A stretch of DNA of 64,000 nucleotides from Blasia pusilla (taxonomy: Eukaryota > Marchantiophyta > Marchantiopsida > Blasiales). Positions 35,480 to 47,894 of the stretch are shown here, piece after piece. The notes beneath the pieces were generated by a model. It was not told the DNA's origin, ran no database searches, and saw nothing but the letters and a program-made list of their open reading frames with translations. The stretch covers positions 19,468,001-19,532,000 of the forward strand of contig CM114271.1 of assembly GCA_050084515.1 (NCBI GenBank), given 5' to 3'. The position numbers and the translations under genes are program-made. Position 1 is the stretch's first letter, and each line of letters opens with the position of its first letter.

Positions 35480-35937
35480 TGTTGGGTTAGAGTTATTGGC
35501 TCATCGATTTAACCCGAGAGGTTGGCATAGCAAAACCTATGCATTGTAGATGGATATATTTTGTGGAGAGTAACACGCGTCAACTAAAGGGCTTGATAAG
35601 GAACTAGACATGAATGGAGGGGAGTATGGCTCAGGGATACATGTTGGGTAAGATCATGTTGTACACATCCGAGTTGTTGGGTCGCCTCCACATTGCCGCT
35701 CTACTCTCATGGATATCTAGGTTAATGGATGATGAGGACGGTGATGATGCCATCGATGAGCTACCATATAAGGATGACATCCATGAGATACCATACAAGG
35801 ATGATTCTCTTGCAATAGAAGGAATCCTTGGTTTTATGATTTATGTGAATCAGATATCACCATTCATCACTTATAATGGTTGGTTATTTATCAATAAAAA
35901 ATCCAAGTCACATCTTCTATGTGGTTCGGATGACTAG
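35480..35937 (+). pseudogene. CACTA (En/Spm) Tnp2-type transposase remnant (DUF4218)
   Basis: One frame with two stops reads RWIYFVESNTRQLKGLIRN and, past the stops, EGSMAQGYMLGKIMLYTSELL. This order (Arg-Trp-x-Tyr..Glu-Arg-like, Leu-Lys-x-x-x-Arg-Asn, Glu-Gly-Ser-x-Ala-x-Gly-Tyr) is the signature of DUF4218, found in the transposases of plant CACTA elements. An acidic stretch with a twice-repeated PYKDD follows (about 35764-35805). The rest of the transposase and the CACTA termini are not seen, so it is a fragment. Confidence 0.75.
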
Positions 35938-36039
35938 CACATTTTTATAAGAAGGCACTAAAACTTGAGTTATACTATCATGAGTGTCACATCATGCAGA
36001 TGACGTGGCAAGTGGTTCAATGGTATGGACTAAATGATA

Positions 36040-36310
36040 AAACATTTCCATCCATCCATATGCCCCATCCTCTATTCGTTATCTCTATCCATATGTTGTA
36101 CCCTCCATCCACATCTCTTTCACCTTCCCTCCATTCATCAACCTGATCCATCTATCCTAATCCCTAATCCATCAATCCAATAACTCCATCCGTCCATATG
36201 CCTTATCATCCGTCTATCCATCAACTTGATCTTCATCTATCAACCCCATCCATCATCTTCGTCTGATTACCCTCCATCTAGTAATTCCATATGTCCATAA
36301 CCTATCCACG
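36040..36310. repeat. Low-complexity CCATC-rich stretch
   Basis: Many CCATCCAT, ATCCATC and CCATATG units in irregular order. A weaker patch of the same kind lies at 37650-37780. No coding potential. Confidence 0.75.
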
Positions 36311-36319
36311 TTCATTATC

Positions 36320-38560
36320 TTAATCATCCAAAAGATGTCTTGGACAAGATTCAAACCTACACCACTAGTCTAACAATGAAATGTTCTACCAGTAACCCGC
36401 ACATTATTACATGCATAAGTGTTATAAATTTAAATACATATATGAAGATTATTTTTCCTTTTGTGCACAATATCATTTCTACTTTGGAAAACTCATATTT
36501 GGATTATTTTATCTTACAAGTAATTATTATATTGAAATTATTTTTTATGTCTTCGATGATCAATAATTTCATATCTAGCGTATTAAATATTTGAAATATT
36601 GAAAATAATATTTGATATTAATCCTTAAAATATAATAGATCATATGAGATAATACTAAAATTATTCACGTAATTCAACAACATAATTTTTATCCTATTTA
36701 GAAAAATCACCCCTTTTTATAAAAGAAAATCATTGATGTTATTTCTATGCATCTTCTTCCACTCGAACATCAACAAAATGAATTCAATTATTAGTGTGTT
36801 GGTCAATATTTATTGTATTTAAATTTAAAATAAATGATAATTTGTATGCATAAAATCTATGGATTTTCCTAAGCTAATGAGACTCTATGTTCAATGAAAA
36901 TTGAAATTCTTTTGAATTTTTTTAGAAATCAGATAATATAATAATATCTCAACCCTTTGACTTATCCAATAACATTTTTATGGTAAGATAGAAAAAAATT
37001 CAATTTGAATGTTGTATAATCCTCGAAATTTTGGAGGTGTGGAAAACAATTTAGTTGCAAGCTCTTCAATACTTAACATCTTTTAGGAATAAGATAGTAA
37101 AATAAAAATAAGAGTGAAATGTCCAAATATGGATTTCTAATTTTAGACAAAAATGAAAATTTTCACATAAGTAGAAAAAATATTCATGCATCCTTTAGTT
37201 CTAATCACATAGGTTATCAAAAAATAGTAAAACTATAATATGACTTTGAGTTATGTTACAATATATCTCTTAAAGTTTATCATGTTATTCAAAAAAGTAT
37301 AAGTTTGCATTATTGGATAGCCTCAATGTGGAGAGAGGTCACCAAGGAAATATTAATATATTTTAACTACGAAGATAATTCCATTAGGTAAAAATAATTA
37401 ACTATAATAAATTCGCATAATTGGAGATTCTAACATCATATCATTTCTTGTTTTAGGCTTATATAAGTAATACGAGAAGAAAATTTTACATTTGATGACT
37501 TTGATATATGACAAGATTTAGTCATTGATGATATTGAATGACTCATACAATCATAGAAACCAAATGATTACAAATAATGATTAAGGCTACCTAATCATTA
37601 ACAAATCACTAACACCTAAGAAAACAAAACTAGGCACTGATCATTTTTCCATTATCTATCCATCAATTTCCTATTTTCCGTCCTAGTATATCCACGCTCC
37701 AAAAATCCATTCTATTGGCCCTTCCTCGCTCCTTCCTCCTCCATCCATTCTGCAATCCATCAATTGCAAATTGTTCTATTTTCCATATGTCCTCCTTTCA
37801 TACATCTCATTGTCCTTCCTACATCTACTATGAAAACTTAAAGGGTGTAGGATTTGAACTTTAACCACCTTCACTAAAATAAGAGTCATAACAACTATCC
37901 CATGCGCTTGTACATGTAAGAAAAAAAACTCATTGAAATCCATTAATACGAATCGCATGCCACATTATTAATTCATATTTTAAAAATTACGGGGCCATCT
38001 AATCCCTACAAACTAGAAAATTAAATTACAAATTATAAGATAAGTGAAATTTTCTATCATACATTAAATCTAGGATTCCAAAATTTATTAAAATAAATTC
38101 ATCCTGCCAAAAATAAACATTGAGTTTGATGGTGTTAGTCTTGATGCATACTCTTTCGTTTTTCCTTAAATTCATCATTTTCTTTTGAAAATACAAGAGT
38201 CTTTATATATGCACTAGAAGAACCATATGGATATTCTTAAGAAATGACACTCAAAATGCAAAATAATTTTTTATCATGGAAAAGAAAACGTATCTTTTAT
38301 TTGATCCATATCTATGAAGGTTATGAAAGAAAACATATCTTTTATTAGATCAATATTGTGAGGTCAATTGTAATATTCATAGCAAAATTTCCTTCTTACT
38401 AAAGCTTATAAAAATATTTAATGTTATTTTTTGTAATAAATTTAATATTAAATTTCAAACCATTTCGTTTAAATGACGTTTCTTATAAAGTATTTGATGA
38501 TATTTAGATGATTTGATAAATAATTTTCATATGTATAATATATGACTATAATTTCTTCAT
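36320..38560. other. AT-rich stretch without recognised features
   Basis: Very AT-rich. Frames up to about 84 codons are rich in Ile, Phe and Asn, as expected by chance at this composition. No domain, terminal repeat or periodicity was noticed. Confidence 0.5.
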
Positions 38561-38566
38561 AAATCA

Positions 38567-38910
38567 CTAGAGGGTTGTCCATGGTATGCAGGAATGATCT
38601 TCAAATCTTTAAAAGCCTCCTTTCCTTATCCATTTAATTGTCTCACCTTAATTGAACTTGTTTTCCTAAAGTGGCATATGTCACACCCTAAGAACCCTTA
38701 GAGGACAGGTGTCAACAAATGAGGAGGTTTTTTTTCAAACCCCGTCCTCTTTTAATTATATGGAAGGGACTAACCATGACGCACAAAATTTCAAAAAAAA
38801 AATTCTTACTATCTATATTATGAGAAAATTTTCCTACCACCCAATTGCCACATGTTAAGCAGACATTTGTTTGCAAATCAAGAAGACACTCTCCAATAAT
38901 AATATTGATT
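38567..38910 (-). mobile_element. Helitron-like 3' end, minus strand
   Basis: On the minus strand the module at 38905-38750 (GAGAGTGTCTTCTTGATTTGCAAAC, ACATGTGGCAATTGGGTGG) leads to GACACCTGTCCTCTAAGG and then to a terminus ACAACCCTCTAG at 38567, followed by T. The copy ending at 53302 shares both the GACA..CTGTCCTA run and the CAACCCTCTAG end. The hairpin before the end is worn (GCATACCATGGAC). Confidence 0.62.
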
Positions 38911-39134
38911 ATGTGTATCCCATATTCATGAAATATCATATGTCTGTCAGTGTCAAAACTCTAATATGTGTAGAAATTTTAAAGATAGAAATGTCCATGC
39001 ATATACAAAATTTATTGAAAATTTTAAATGTGTGAACCAACTATTTTTTTCAAACAAACCTTCTTTTTCTTGAAAAATGCCACTTTTTTGGATGTCGTAT
39101 TACTCAAGGAAAAAACCAAAGGGACAAAATCCAA

Positions 39135-39136
<2 letters not shown>

Positions 39137-39230
<94 letters not shown>
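39137..39230. repeat. (AT)47 microsatellite
   Basis: Uninterrupted AT dinucleotides for 94 bp. The Tyr-Ile frames across it on both strands are artefacts. Confidence 0.98.
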
Positions 39231-39232
<2 letters not shown>

Positions 39233-39679
39233 TCCTTTCTAAAAATTCCCCATAAAATTTTCTCTCATTAAAAAATAATACTTTCACTCAAGCCCAACTC
39301 TAATAAAGATGAGTAGTATATAGCTCGTGCCATGCATGAGAATAAAGGGACTAATACAAGGTCACAGATTCCAACCTCTACTTCTCCTTGCTTGTCAATA
39401 AATTATCTCAACCCTCCAATTTGTGCGCACAAGCCTTAGGTTGAGTCCCAAAGGCCCAACTACTCGCGTTTCTTTGTATGTAATCTAGAAGATGCCAAGC
39501 ATAAATCGGTTCCATCTCTTCCAAGATGTATATCACCTTCTCAAGAAGCCTCTTCCCTAAGCCTTGAAAAATCTCCCAAAATTTCTCATCTAAATTGGAG
39601 CGTATTAGGTATTTTCTCAAGATGCTTCCCAAAGGGTTCCTTAGCTTAAACTTGAAACACACCATGGTTGATGTCGTGC

Positions 39680-40020
39680 GCATACACATCACTATAGAGC
39701 ATACATCATTGTCACTAAATACACACACAAACATACAAGACATCATACTAACTCATGACATCTAAACATTCAGATCATGACCCTAAAGCTTTTTCTCCTT
39801 GGGTATATCCCTTTCCCACTCTCAAACTCTCTCCACGATAACCTATGCTCATAGGTCACCTCTTTGGATCTTGACCTTGTCTAGAGGGTTACTCTCCAAA
39901 GTAAAAAGTCAACTCTGCTCAAAAAGATAACTTACCCAAAATCATAATATTTCTTTATATAGCTCCAAATGAGCCAAAATGAAGGGGAAGCCTGCTCTCT
40001 CAAGTCATCCGCGGCCTCAA
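39680..40020 (+). repeat. Dispersed repeat R4, copy 2, diverged
   Basis: Shares with 49600-50095 (reverse complement) and 4338-5060 the landmarks GTGCGCATACACATCAC, a CATACATCATTGTCACTAAA-like run, ACACACAAACATACA, ACTAACTCATGACATC, then CTCCTTGGGTATATCC, ACCTATGCTCATAGGTCACCT and AACTTACCCAAAATCATAAT. No coding sequence. Confidence 0.55.
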
Positions 40021-40107
40021 TAAGTCATCCTTGACCTCTTGAGGTTGTCTTCTATATCCTCGAAGGCAAAATACTATAAGCTCGTCGATCCATCCTAAAA
40101 GACATGA

Positions 40108-40397
40108 CATTGTACAAAATATATATGGATGGATAAGTGTGGACATGGATTGAAATATATGGGGTCCACACTTATAGTGTATGGTTGAAGGCAAGGCAAG
40201 GGTGGGCAGTGCAATAAGGGGGGAGGGAGTGGAGATGGAAGGAGGAAGGAGGAAGAAAGGAGAAAGTGGGGATCATAAAAGCAAGTAGAGGGATGAGAAA
40301 CAAGGGGGAGATAGAGCCCATATGGACAAGTCCTTCTATAAGATGGACATAAGTCCACGGACATGGACATGTCCACGGACTTTGTCTCTTTGCAACC
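40108..40397 (-). mobile_element. Small non-coding element, copy 1 (MITE-like)
   Basis: Its reverse complement aligns over about 300 bp with 51236-51541. Both start GGTTGCA (here reading in from 40397) and carry repeated GGACATG/GTCCATG runs near each end with a C-rich, pyrimidine-biased middle. The other end (TTGTACAAAA near 40110) is a worn form of TTGCACAAAA. The size and lack of coding suit a miniature element. Confidence 0.55.
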
Positions 40398-40399
40398 TT

Positions 40400-41930
40400 G
40401 CAACACACCCAAGGTTGAAACATTGTTAGTATCTTGTTCCGATCAGCAGGAAGTGATCAAAAGATTCCCCCCTCCCCTACAAGAGCTTATAGGTTTCTTG
40501 GGAGAATCCATCATCCACTACATACCTTCATTTTGGCCCAAAACACAAACATGATTTGCCACTCATGGACCCACGTTTGATTAGTTATCTCCCAAGATGG
40601 CTTGAGGGAGTCTTCTTGAAGATTTTGCATCTCCAAAATCCCCCAATGTATCTTGGAACTCAGACCTACATTTTGTATCTCTCATGGCTAGTGCTCAACT
40701 TGCCTCCTACCAGTTGGCTTCTCACGATTTTCTTGTTGCCCTTCTCATCTTATGACTAGTCTCATGGCATCTAGCCCCTCTTGACTATTCTTTTGTTTCT
40801 TGCTACCCGCCCTTAACTTGGAAATTGGGTCAATGATCTTACAACTTTCTTGCACTTTCGTCATCCCAATGAGTAATTACATTCTTTCTCACTAAAGTTA
40901 GTCTCAAGGCGCATGCCCATTTTGTCTAGCATTAGTCTCGTAGCTATTTCTCTCATCCTTCCTAGGCTCGCGACTAGCTAGTGCAGGTTCCAACTTTGGT
41001 AGGCCACACCAAGGTATACCCTCCTTTGGCTCAAGATCATGACTTGCTTCTTGGATGCCCACTAGTGTGGATGCCATAGACTTAGCTATTTTGCGATGAG
41101 TGAGACCATCATTATCATAATCAATCTATCATGGATAATAATTAAAAATTCCAATCAAGGTTTTTTCATTAATTATAACAATGTGACCATTATGTATAAA
41201 GATATATTTTCTATCAAGTGCTTTGACTATTCCCCTCTAAGAAATTGTATAATGCTAATCGATGATATTTATTCAACATCGAAGTGCTTCCGACAACACT
41301 TGTAGTGACTTTAATAGTCACCAAACACACAACATTATCTATATCTATTCATTGTGGATCAATCTATATGGATTTTAATTTCACAATATTATTTCATGTT
41401 GGCTTATACCAATTCTATGTTATTTGACATATTGATAAACCACCCTTTACAATAGGTATCGATATATCCAACCTATCTATCTCTTGCCTATATATGCCAA
41501 ACTTCTTACCATACTTCATTTGTGTTTTTTGAACCTAGCCAATCCAAACTCCACCTTGAATAAGGTCTAAGTTATTGCTTTTTTGCCTTGTCTTTTTGCT
41601 TTGAAAAATAAGTCTTGGGTTTTGGATCCTTCTTTGCCACTAGTCCATCCTTATATACAAGTGCAAAATCACAACCTATGTTAAGTATCACTCTTACTTG
41701 ATCATCTCCGCCCTCTGCCCCACTCCCCCATCCTATTGGTGTCTATATAGTAATTGGCGACCACGTATGCATAATAAGACAAGATAGTGATATAATAGGA
41801 CAAAATAGGCAAAGGTTTGAATTTTTTGGGAATTATAATAGATAGGGATGAGGAAACGAATAGGGATTTGAGAGGAATAGGAAAAAAAACTCTATTAATC
41901 AATTATTAATTTAATAAATATTATAATGGG
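40400..41930. other. Region without recognised features
   Basis: Short frames only; none has a domain I know. The plus-strand frames at 40363-40759 are rich in Pro, Leu and Ser without structure. Base composition is intermediate. Confidence 0.4.
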
Positions 41931-41939
41931 TGGAAGGGG

Positions 41940-42160
41940 AAGAATTTATATTATTCTGGGAGCTTGCCTTCTTGATTTGCAAACACCTCTCTGTTTCACA
42001 TGTGGAAATTGGGCAGCAAGAAAATATTTATGCTATGGGCAGAAAAAAAAAAAGAATTTTTGTGCAGCATCATTAGTCCCTTCCCTTCACGGGCTATCCA
42101 CTAGCAAAAGCTCTTCAAACACTTTTTTATTTTCCGTGCATTGCACGAGCACCTTACTAG
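41940..42160 (+). mobile_element. Helitron-like 3' end with hairpin and CTAG terminus
   Basis: The module GGGAGCTTGCCTTCTTGATTTGCAAAC, ACATGTGGAAATTGGGCAGCAAGAAAAT, then CATCATTAGTCCCTTCCC leads into a hairpin CGTGCA-T-TGCACG (42135-42147) and ends ACCTTACTAG at 42160, followed by T. A short GC hairpin about ten bases before CTAG, with insertion before T, is the Helitron 3' signature. The 5' end (TC) could not be placed. Confidence 0.7.
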
Positions 42161-42169
42161 TTTCAATAA

Positions 42170-44560
42170 AGAGCCTCTTTCACTTTCTGTACTTGTTTGA
42201 TTCTCTTCAATCTATCTTTTTGGGAAATCTTGATTTCCAACTTTGAGATTCACAAGTTTGATCTTACAGGCTTGGTTTCCTTCAAGAGTCACCACATGAA
42301 TAGTCTAGCAATAGAGTCTTTCCTCCAAACTTGTTTCTCTATGATCCACAAACTAAACCACCATCTATTATCAATTATATGAACTATGAATCACCCCTTA
42401 TTTTCCCTGACGTGTAAACAACTCCACAACCTAGATTTCTGCACTAAATGTCTCCTTGAAATAAATAGATTCTAAGGGAACCCCAAAAAATTGTTTGGTT
42501 TTGGAGTAGGTTTCCATCCAATAGTTGAGATGATATCCCAAGAAATTTTGGTTTGTGCATGTTCCCAAATGGCTTGTAAGCTCTTGGCCGTTGATTCACT
42601 CCATCTAATGGCGAAAAAAAGCTCTAAATTTGATTTAGTGTCATTCATTAACATTTTCTATTTAAAATATTTGAAATTTCCAATTTTATACCAATCACAA
42701 ATATACTAGTTAAAAAAAATAGTTGGGTATGGCTAAAATTTGGATGGTAGTAAAATCATAGCAGATAACATATTATAAACAGTTCAGACCATCTTTTTTC
42801 ATTTCCAATATTTACAAAGAAACATAATAATTTCACACGGAAACCGTAAAAATCCAATGAAAAGTTTCACATCTTAATATATTATAAATTATCCATAAAC
42901 AAATTCCTATTTTTCTGGAATAAGAAAAAATTATTCACAAAAAAATCATATCCGTGCTCATGATTTCTTCTCCATAATTAGCATGAACAACTTTCAACAT
43001 TTCTATTTCTAAATTTTTAATGGTTGTAAGAGGACTAAGTTGCTTGATAAAGAATAACATGATTTCCAGAATCATTTAACATTTTCTAATTTTCAAGTTA
43101 GAAATATAAGTGGTGTGTTGGATGGATCCCAAAATTTTAGGATTTATAAAAATTCCATGTAAAAACTTGTTAATGATCCTCATGAGCCATATTGATATTT
43201 CCAATATAAGTAAAAAATTTCTTCTTTAAAAAAATAACTTTCATTAAAATTTTGATGTGTTAACACATATGAAAATTCAATTTTAAAATTTTTTCAAGAA
43301 GAAATTTCTTCTTTAAAATTTTGATGTGTTAACACTTTGAATTTCTTCTTTGAAATTTTTTTACTATAAATTAGTTATGAAGTGAAAGCACAATATTTTT
43401 TTGATTAAAAAAAACTTGAGGTGTCATTTGAATTGGAAGTATTTTTATACTAATATTTCCAATCTAAATAAAAATAAGAATGTAACAATCAAAATTTTAA
43501 TTTTCATTCCTTTCTCACAAGCCAATTTGCACTTAAACAAAATTCTCCATGATCTTGCCATGTTCATATATTTATTGAAAATGTTTGAAAATTTTTGTTT
43601 TAAATTTGTCATGGTAGTGAGAGCACAAAGATGTTTGGTAAAGAAGAACTAGACTTGATGTGTCATTTGACTATGAAGTATCATTTTTAAAAAAATCCCT
43701 CGCTTGCTTACCATAATGGAAATGTCATTTAAAATCCCTATTTTACCACAAAAAGGTCTTGGTTAGCTTCATCCAAAAAGATGGGATTTTGGACCCTATC
43801 TAATTTCCCCAATATAAGTCGTGAGCACACCAAGAAAAAAATGTGCGGCCACTATATAGAAATTGAAATAATTTTAGGATTGTGACGTAAACTTATTGAA
43901 TGGTTATTAATTTAATGGTCTAGAAAGAAATTAATTTACTTAAGTGGTCATAAAGTAATGTACTTGGTGGGTATAACTATTCATATTGATCATATGATTG
44001 GAGTGACTATGTAAAGTTTAGAGTGTGTGGGGAACTTGTAGGAAGATATATGTTTCAATATATGAAGTGTTCATTGTGGAAGTTATTGGAATTTCATTCA
44101 ATTAATTTTGTGTGGTTTGCTCTTCGATGCACTAATATTAAGGGTTTAAGGTAGTGTGAAAATGAAAGTACTGTCGATTGTGGGACAATTCGTGTGAATG
44201 GGACTTGAAGGAAGATGATGCAAGGAAAGGTGTGTGTAAAGCATTATAGTGGAAAGGAACATAAGTAAGCAAAATTACCATGGAAAATAACAAAAGTAGG
44301 CAAAGTTACCATGGAAAGGAAGACTCATACAATTTTACTTCCTATCAACACTAAACTTTGAATTATTTGTACTTGAGAAGATACTGAAACTTATGAAGTG
44401 AGGGCCCAAAACTGAAACATTAATGTTAGAAACATGGAGTAGATGTTGGTGAGAAATCAAAATATACCCAAGATAATTGTTCACAATATAGTTATTCTGT
44501 TGTGACACGGCAGATGTGTTGAAAAATTAATGGGTACTGAAGAAAACTGCCAAGAGAGAC
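42170..44560. other. AT-rich stretch with short local duplications
   Basis: No coding region recognised. AAATTTTGATGTGTTAACAC occurs twice near 43250 and 43316. AAGTAGGCAAAGTTACCATGG-like units occur twice near 44265-44320. These look like small replication-slippage duplications. Confidence 0.5.
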
Positions 44561-44886
44561 AAGAAACACCTGGATGCTTAAGTGTTTTAACGAAGCAGGG
44601 GCTGAATCAATGCTACTTCCAACTTCAAGTGAGCATTCCCTTCAACATCTGAGTTGGTGTGCTCAAGAAAATCTTTGAAGGATATGGTGTCTTTGTCTAA
44701 GTTCTCTCTACATTGAGCATTCTAAGCCTCAAAAGTTGAAGTTGATTGAGACATGGTCTCTAATTGCGAAGAAAGCTTGGAAATCCTAGATTTCAAAGCT
44801 TCAGTCTATGTTTGGAGATGGTCTAGCTTTGCGAGGACATTTCTGTAGAGATGCAATGGAATGTGCGATGAATTCGCCGGTGGAGT

Positions 44887-45525
44887 GATGTTAACATCAA
44901 TTGGAAAAGTTTGTACTGAACAATCTAGCGGAGGAAAGTGCCTTTGGTCGTAGTTTGGTCGTCTGTATGGCTGCCTTGTTCACACTGGGAAAATCAAAAC
45001 AAGAGTTTTTAATAAGTGAAATTGAACTGTCCATGAAAAGTTAGCAAGACAGGAAAGGGAATAACGCATGGATACTTTGTGCATGAAATTTGGTGTGATG
45101 TCCAGTAGTGGATGAATGTAAAGGTCTCTAGAGAGGATATCTTGGCACAATAGAGTTCAATGGGGTGCAGGCATGGGACCGATGTCAGCACCCCGTTGTT
45201 GGACTGATGTTGACATTAATTGGAAAATTTTGTATTGAACAATCTGGCATAGGAAAATGCCTTTGGTTTTAGTTTGGTTGTCTGCATGGCAGCCTTTTTC
45301 GCACCTAGGAAAATCACAACAAGAGTTTTTAATAAGTGAAATTGGACTGTCCATGAGTTTTTAATAAGTGAAGTTGGAAAGTCAGGAAAGGGAATAATGC
45401 ATGGATACTTTATGCATGAAATTTGGTGTGATGTCCAATAGTGAGTGAATGTAAGGGTCTCAAGAGAGGGTGTCCTGGCACAGTAGAGTTCAATGGGGTG
45501 CAGGCATGGGACTGATGCATGTTTG
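44887..45525 (-). repeat. 319-bp tandem duplication in the Helitron region
   Basis: GATGTTAACATCAATTGG near 44887 and GATGTTGACATTAATTGG near 45206 start two copies that run in parallel. Both contain AGAGTTTTTAATAAGTGAA, GGATACTTTGTGCATGAAA (or TATGCATGAAA), and AGAGTTCAATGGGGTGCAGG. The second copy has an extra internal repeat of AGTTTTTAATAAGTGAA. On the minus strand both copies keep a run such as HPIELYCA and LETLTFTHYW (LETFTFIHYW), which I take to be part of the Helitron protein between Rep and helicase. Confidence 0.85.
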
Positions 45526-45574
45526 TATAAGGAAATTCGAGTGAAGGTGGAATGGAATCAATATATTTTACAAA

Positions 45575-47757
45575 CTAGGATCTATATATAATTGGAATTT
45601 GCATGGATGATAATGAAGCCTCTCTTGAAGAAACAGAATGATTAAGTACGACACCAAATACAAGTTTAAGTCTAATCTCATCCAAGTCCTCGAGTCCTAG
45701 ACATCTTGTTGATTCAGTGTCAATATCTAGTGATCTGGTTGGTTCAGATTTTAAGGCATATTTGAGAAGATAAAAAGACCAGTCAGTGTTTGTCACGCAC
45801 TGAATATTCATGGGAGTCCCCCACAAGAGTAAGATGATAGGATGATAGGGAATGACATTACGGTGAGCATGTTGTGGTTTGGAATATATCCAGTGCATGG
45901 TTTTTGGGTAAATAAATGGAAGAGTGTTTAGATTTATATTAGCGGGGAAGCCTAAGCGATAGTAGGGTCGCTAGCCTTGTTTTTTCCTTATAATGCATAC
46001 CCCTTCCTTGCATCTATGGAACTGCTTGGTAGTGACAAAGTCATGTAGTAAGGAGTCAGATGAAGGATTTTTTTCGTGTGATGGATGATGAGTAGGTCTA
46101 AGTTGTTGTGGAATATGAGCACAAATTTATGATGTAATGGTCTCAATGTCATCTTTGTGCATCCAAAATATTATGTGGCAATGCAGGCTACCTCTACCCT
46201 GTAGTTCATACCTTATTCCATAGTTTATAACTGGACCTAAAATTTGGGGACCTGAGAATATGTATTGAGCAAGGAAAGTATGAAGTTTTGTATGAAATAG
46301 TTGAGCGCATTCAGAGGGTTCGTCACGCCAAGTAAACTCAGGATTGAACTTTTGTAGCATTTCCTCAATATGGGAAATCTCAGGCCATCTTGTAGATGAA
46401 ACCTCATCGGATGTTAGCGTTAGAAAGAGATGGGGCATTCCCCATTTGTGTACCATAGCTTTAAGGTCTTTTAAGTGTTTCCTTTGCCAACCACGACTCC
46501 CTGGCATTTTTGGGCTTTTTGGGTGAATGTTTGATAATTGATGATATAAATCTTCCTCACCAAGATGTGGTTTCTCTTTGTGTAGTCTTTCAATATCATT
46601 ATTTAGAATAAACGAGCAAGAGGATGAAAAAAGTGAAATGGGTTGTCTCAAGTGACACATTACAAGGGAGTAAGGCTTGAACAGGGAAAGTGGATTGAAT
46701 GTCTATCTTGATCTGAAGCGCATGTAATCAAAGAAGGAGCCGGAACCTAGAAAGAAGCCCCGCAAGTATGGAAATAAGAAGGAAAATATTCCTCTTTCTA
46801 TTGTGAGTATCTTGTCTTGTGATGCCCTATGGAATCTGTAAAGAATTGTTCTCTAGTGTTAGCTTCTTTCCTGAAGTAGAGGGAGCCATTGTCAAAAATA
46901 TCTTAGGACTTCCTATTACGTGTAGGCAGTATGTGATGTCTTGAAGTATATTTAGCTCTGGTTGGTAGGGATTGTAAGTCATGCTATGGGTAACCTGACC
47001 CTTTTCTTGGGCAATTTTTAATATTGATGTCACTACTGATCCAAGAAGTACAACTAAACCAATAGATGGATTGGGTAGATCAAGAAGACATTTGTAGTCT
47101 TTGTAGAGGTCATTGATTGCAAAGTTGGTGAGAAGCACTTGCTTCACACTATCAATAATGGCCTCAATCTTATCTCTTGATGTTGATTCCATATTCCATG
47201 CAACAAGAGGAGAATCGATGAGTGATGTAGGATTGAATAATCCTTTGTGAAATCCATTAAATTTTGTTGATAATACCAATTCTAGAGTCTACAATAGAAA
47301 GTAGTAATAGTTTAAGTGGATTGGGAGCTAATATGCTACGTATGTAAGTAGGAGTCATGTAGACATTTAAGCTAGTGCGTGGTTGATCAGTGGTACAAAG
47401 GTCACAAGCATAGAACTCTCCTTCTCTGGGAATAATGTACGGCGTAAGAAAATCATTACACAGGGCATAGGGAGGGTAAGTGGTTGATTGTACAGTGCAC
47501 ATTCGTAAATGTGGTGTTGAGTAAAGGACTACACCATAATACCCACAACACTGCATAGAGAGTATGAATGTATTGCATATATCTTTCCACTTATATAACA
47601 AAGATTGCGCATTGGTCCAATGGGAGCATACTGGCATGCACTGGAGCTTTGCTTTGAGGATTTGTCTTGTACGTGCTGTTTGCCTATGTGCCTTCACGTG
47701 GTTTTTGTGTGGTACAGAAATCCGAGTTCTTTTGTTAGGATGAGGCCGGCGAGGCAT
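45575..47757 (-). pseudogene. Helitron Rep (HUH endonuclease) protein, decayed, no helicase seen
   Basis: Three long minus-strand frames belong together. 47257-47757 has a basic start (MPRRPHPNKRTRI) and a C-x2-C pair (YACDLCTTDQ). 46827-47279 continues it. 46127-46660 holds the Helitron_like_N domain, with GSRGWQRKHLKDL, MPHLFLTLTSDE and the metal-binding HUH motif in GRGSLHCHIIFW. After a frame change, 45575-45898 has VIPYHPIILLLWG, MNIQCVTN and YLLKYALKSEP, which carries the paired catalytic tyrosines. Rep nicks and joins single strands in rolling-circle transposition. A PIF1-type helicase should follow downstream; I find none, only a tandem duplication and unclear sequence. Frameshifts at about 47260, 46700 and 46100 make it non-functional. 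No matching terminus was found for it. Confidence 0.88.
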
Positions 47758-47764
47758 GTTTCAA

Positions 47765-47850
47765 TCTGTGAAAAATCGGCGAGAGCGAGAGTGAGAAAGA
47801 GAGTGAGAGGGAGAGAGAGTTGTAGAGTGAGAGACATGGAGATATAGATG
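47765..47850. repeat. Purine-rich GA tract
   Basis: Irregular GAGAGAGNGAGA runs just outside the start of the Helitron protein frame. Simple sequence only. Confidence 0.7.
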
Positions 47851-47894
47851 GGGAGAAGTATAAAATTAAGGAAAAGGGTGATTGATAGAGATTA

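Noticed and set aside
38712-38939. Similar small peptides (LLDLQT...TCGNW) at 38712-38939 and 41926-42246
   Set aside because: The likeness comes from the shared Helitron 3' DNA module, which is also present without the frame at 3830 and 25370.
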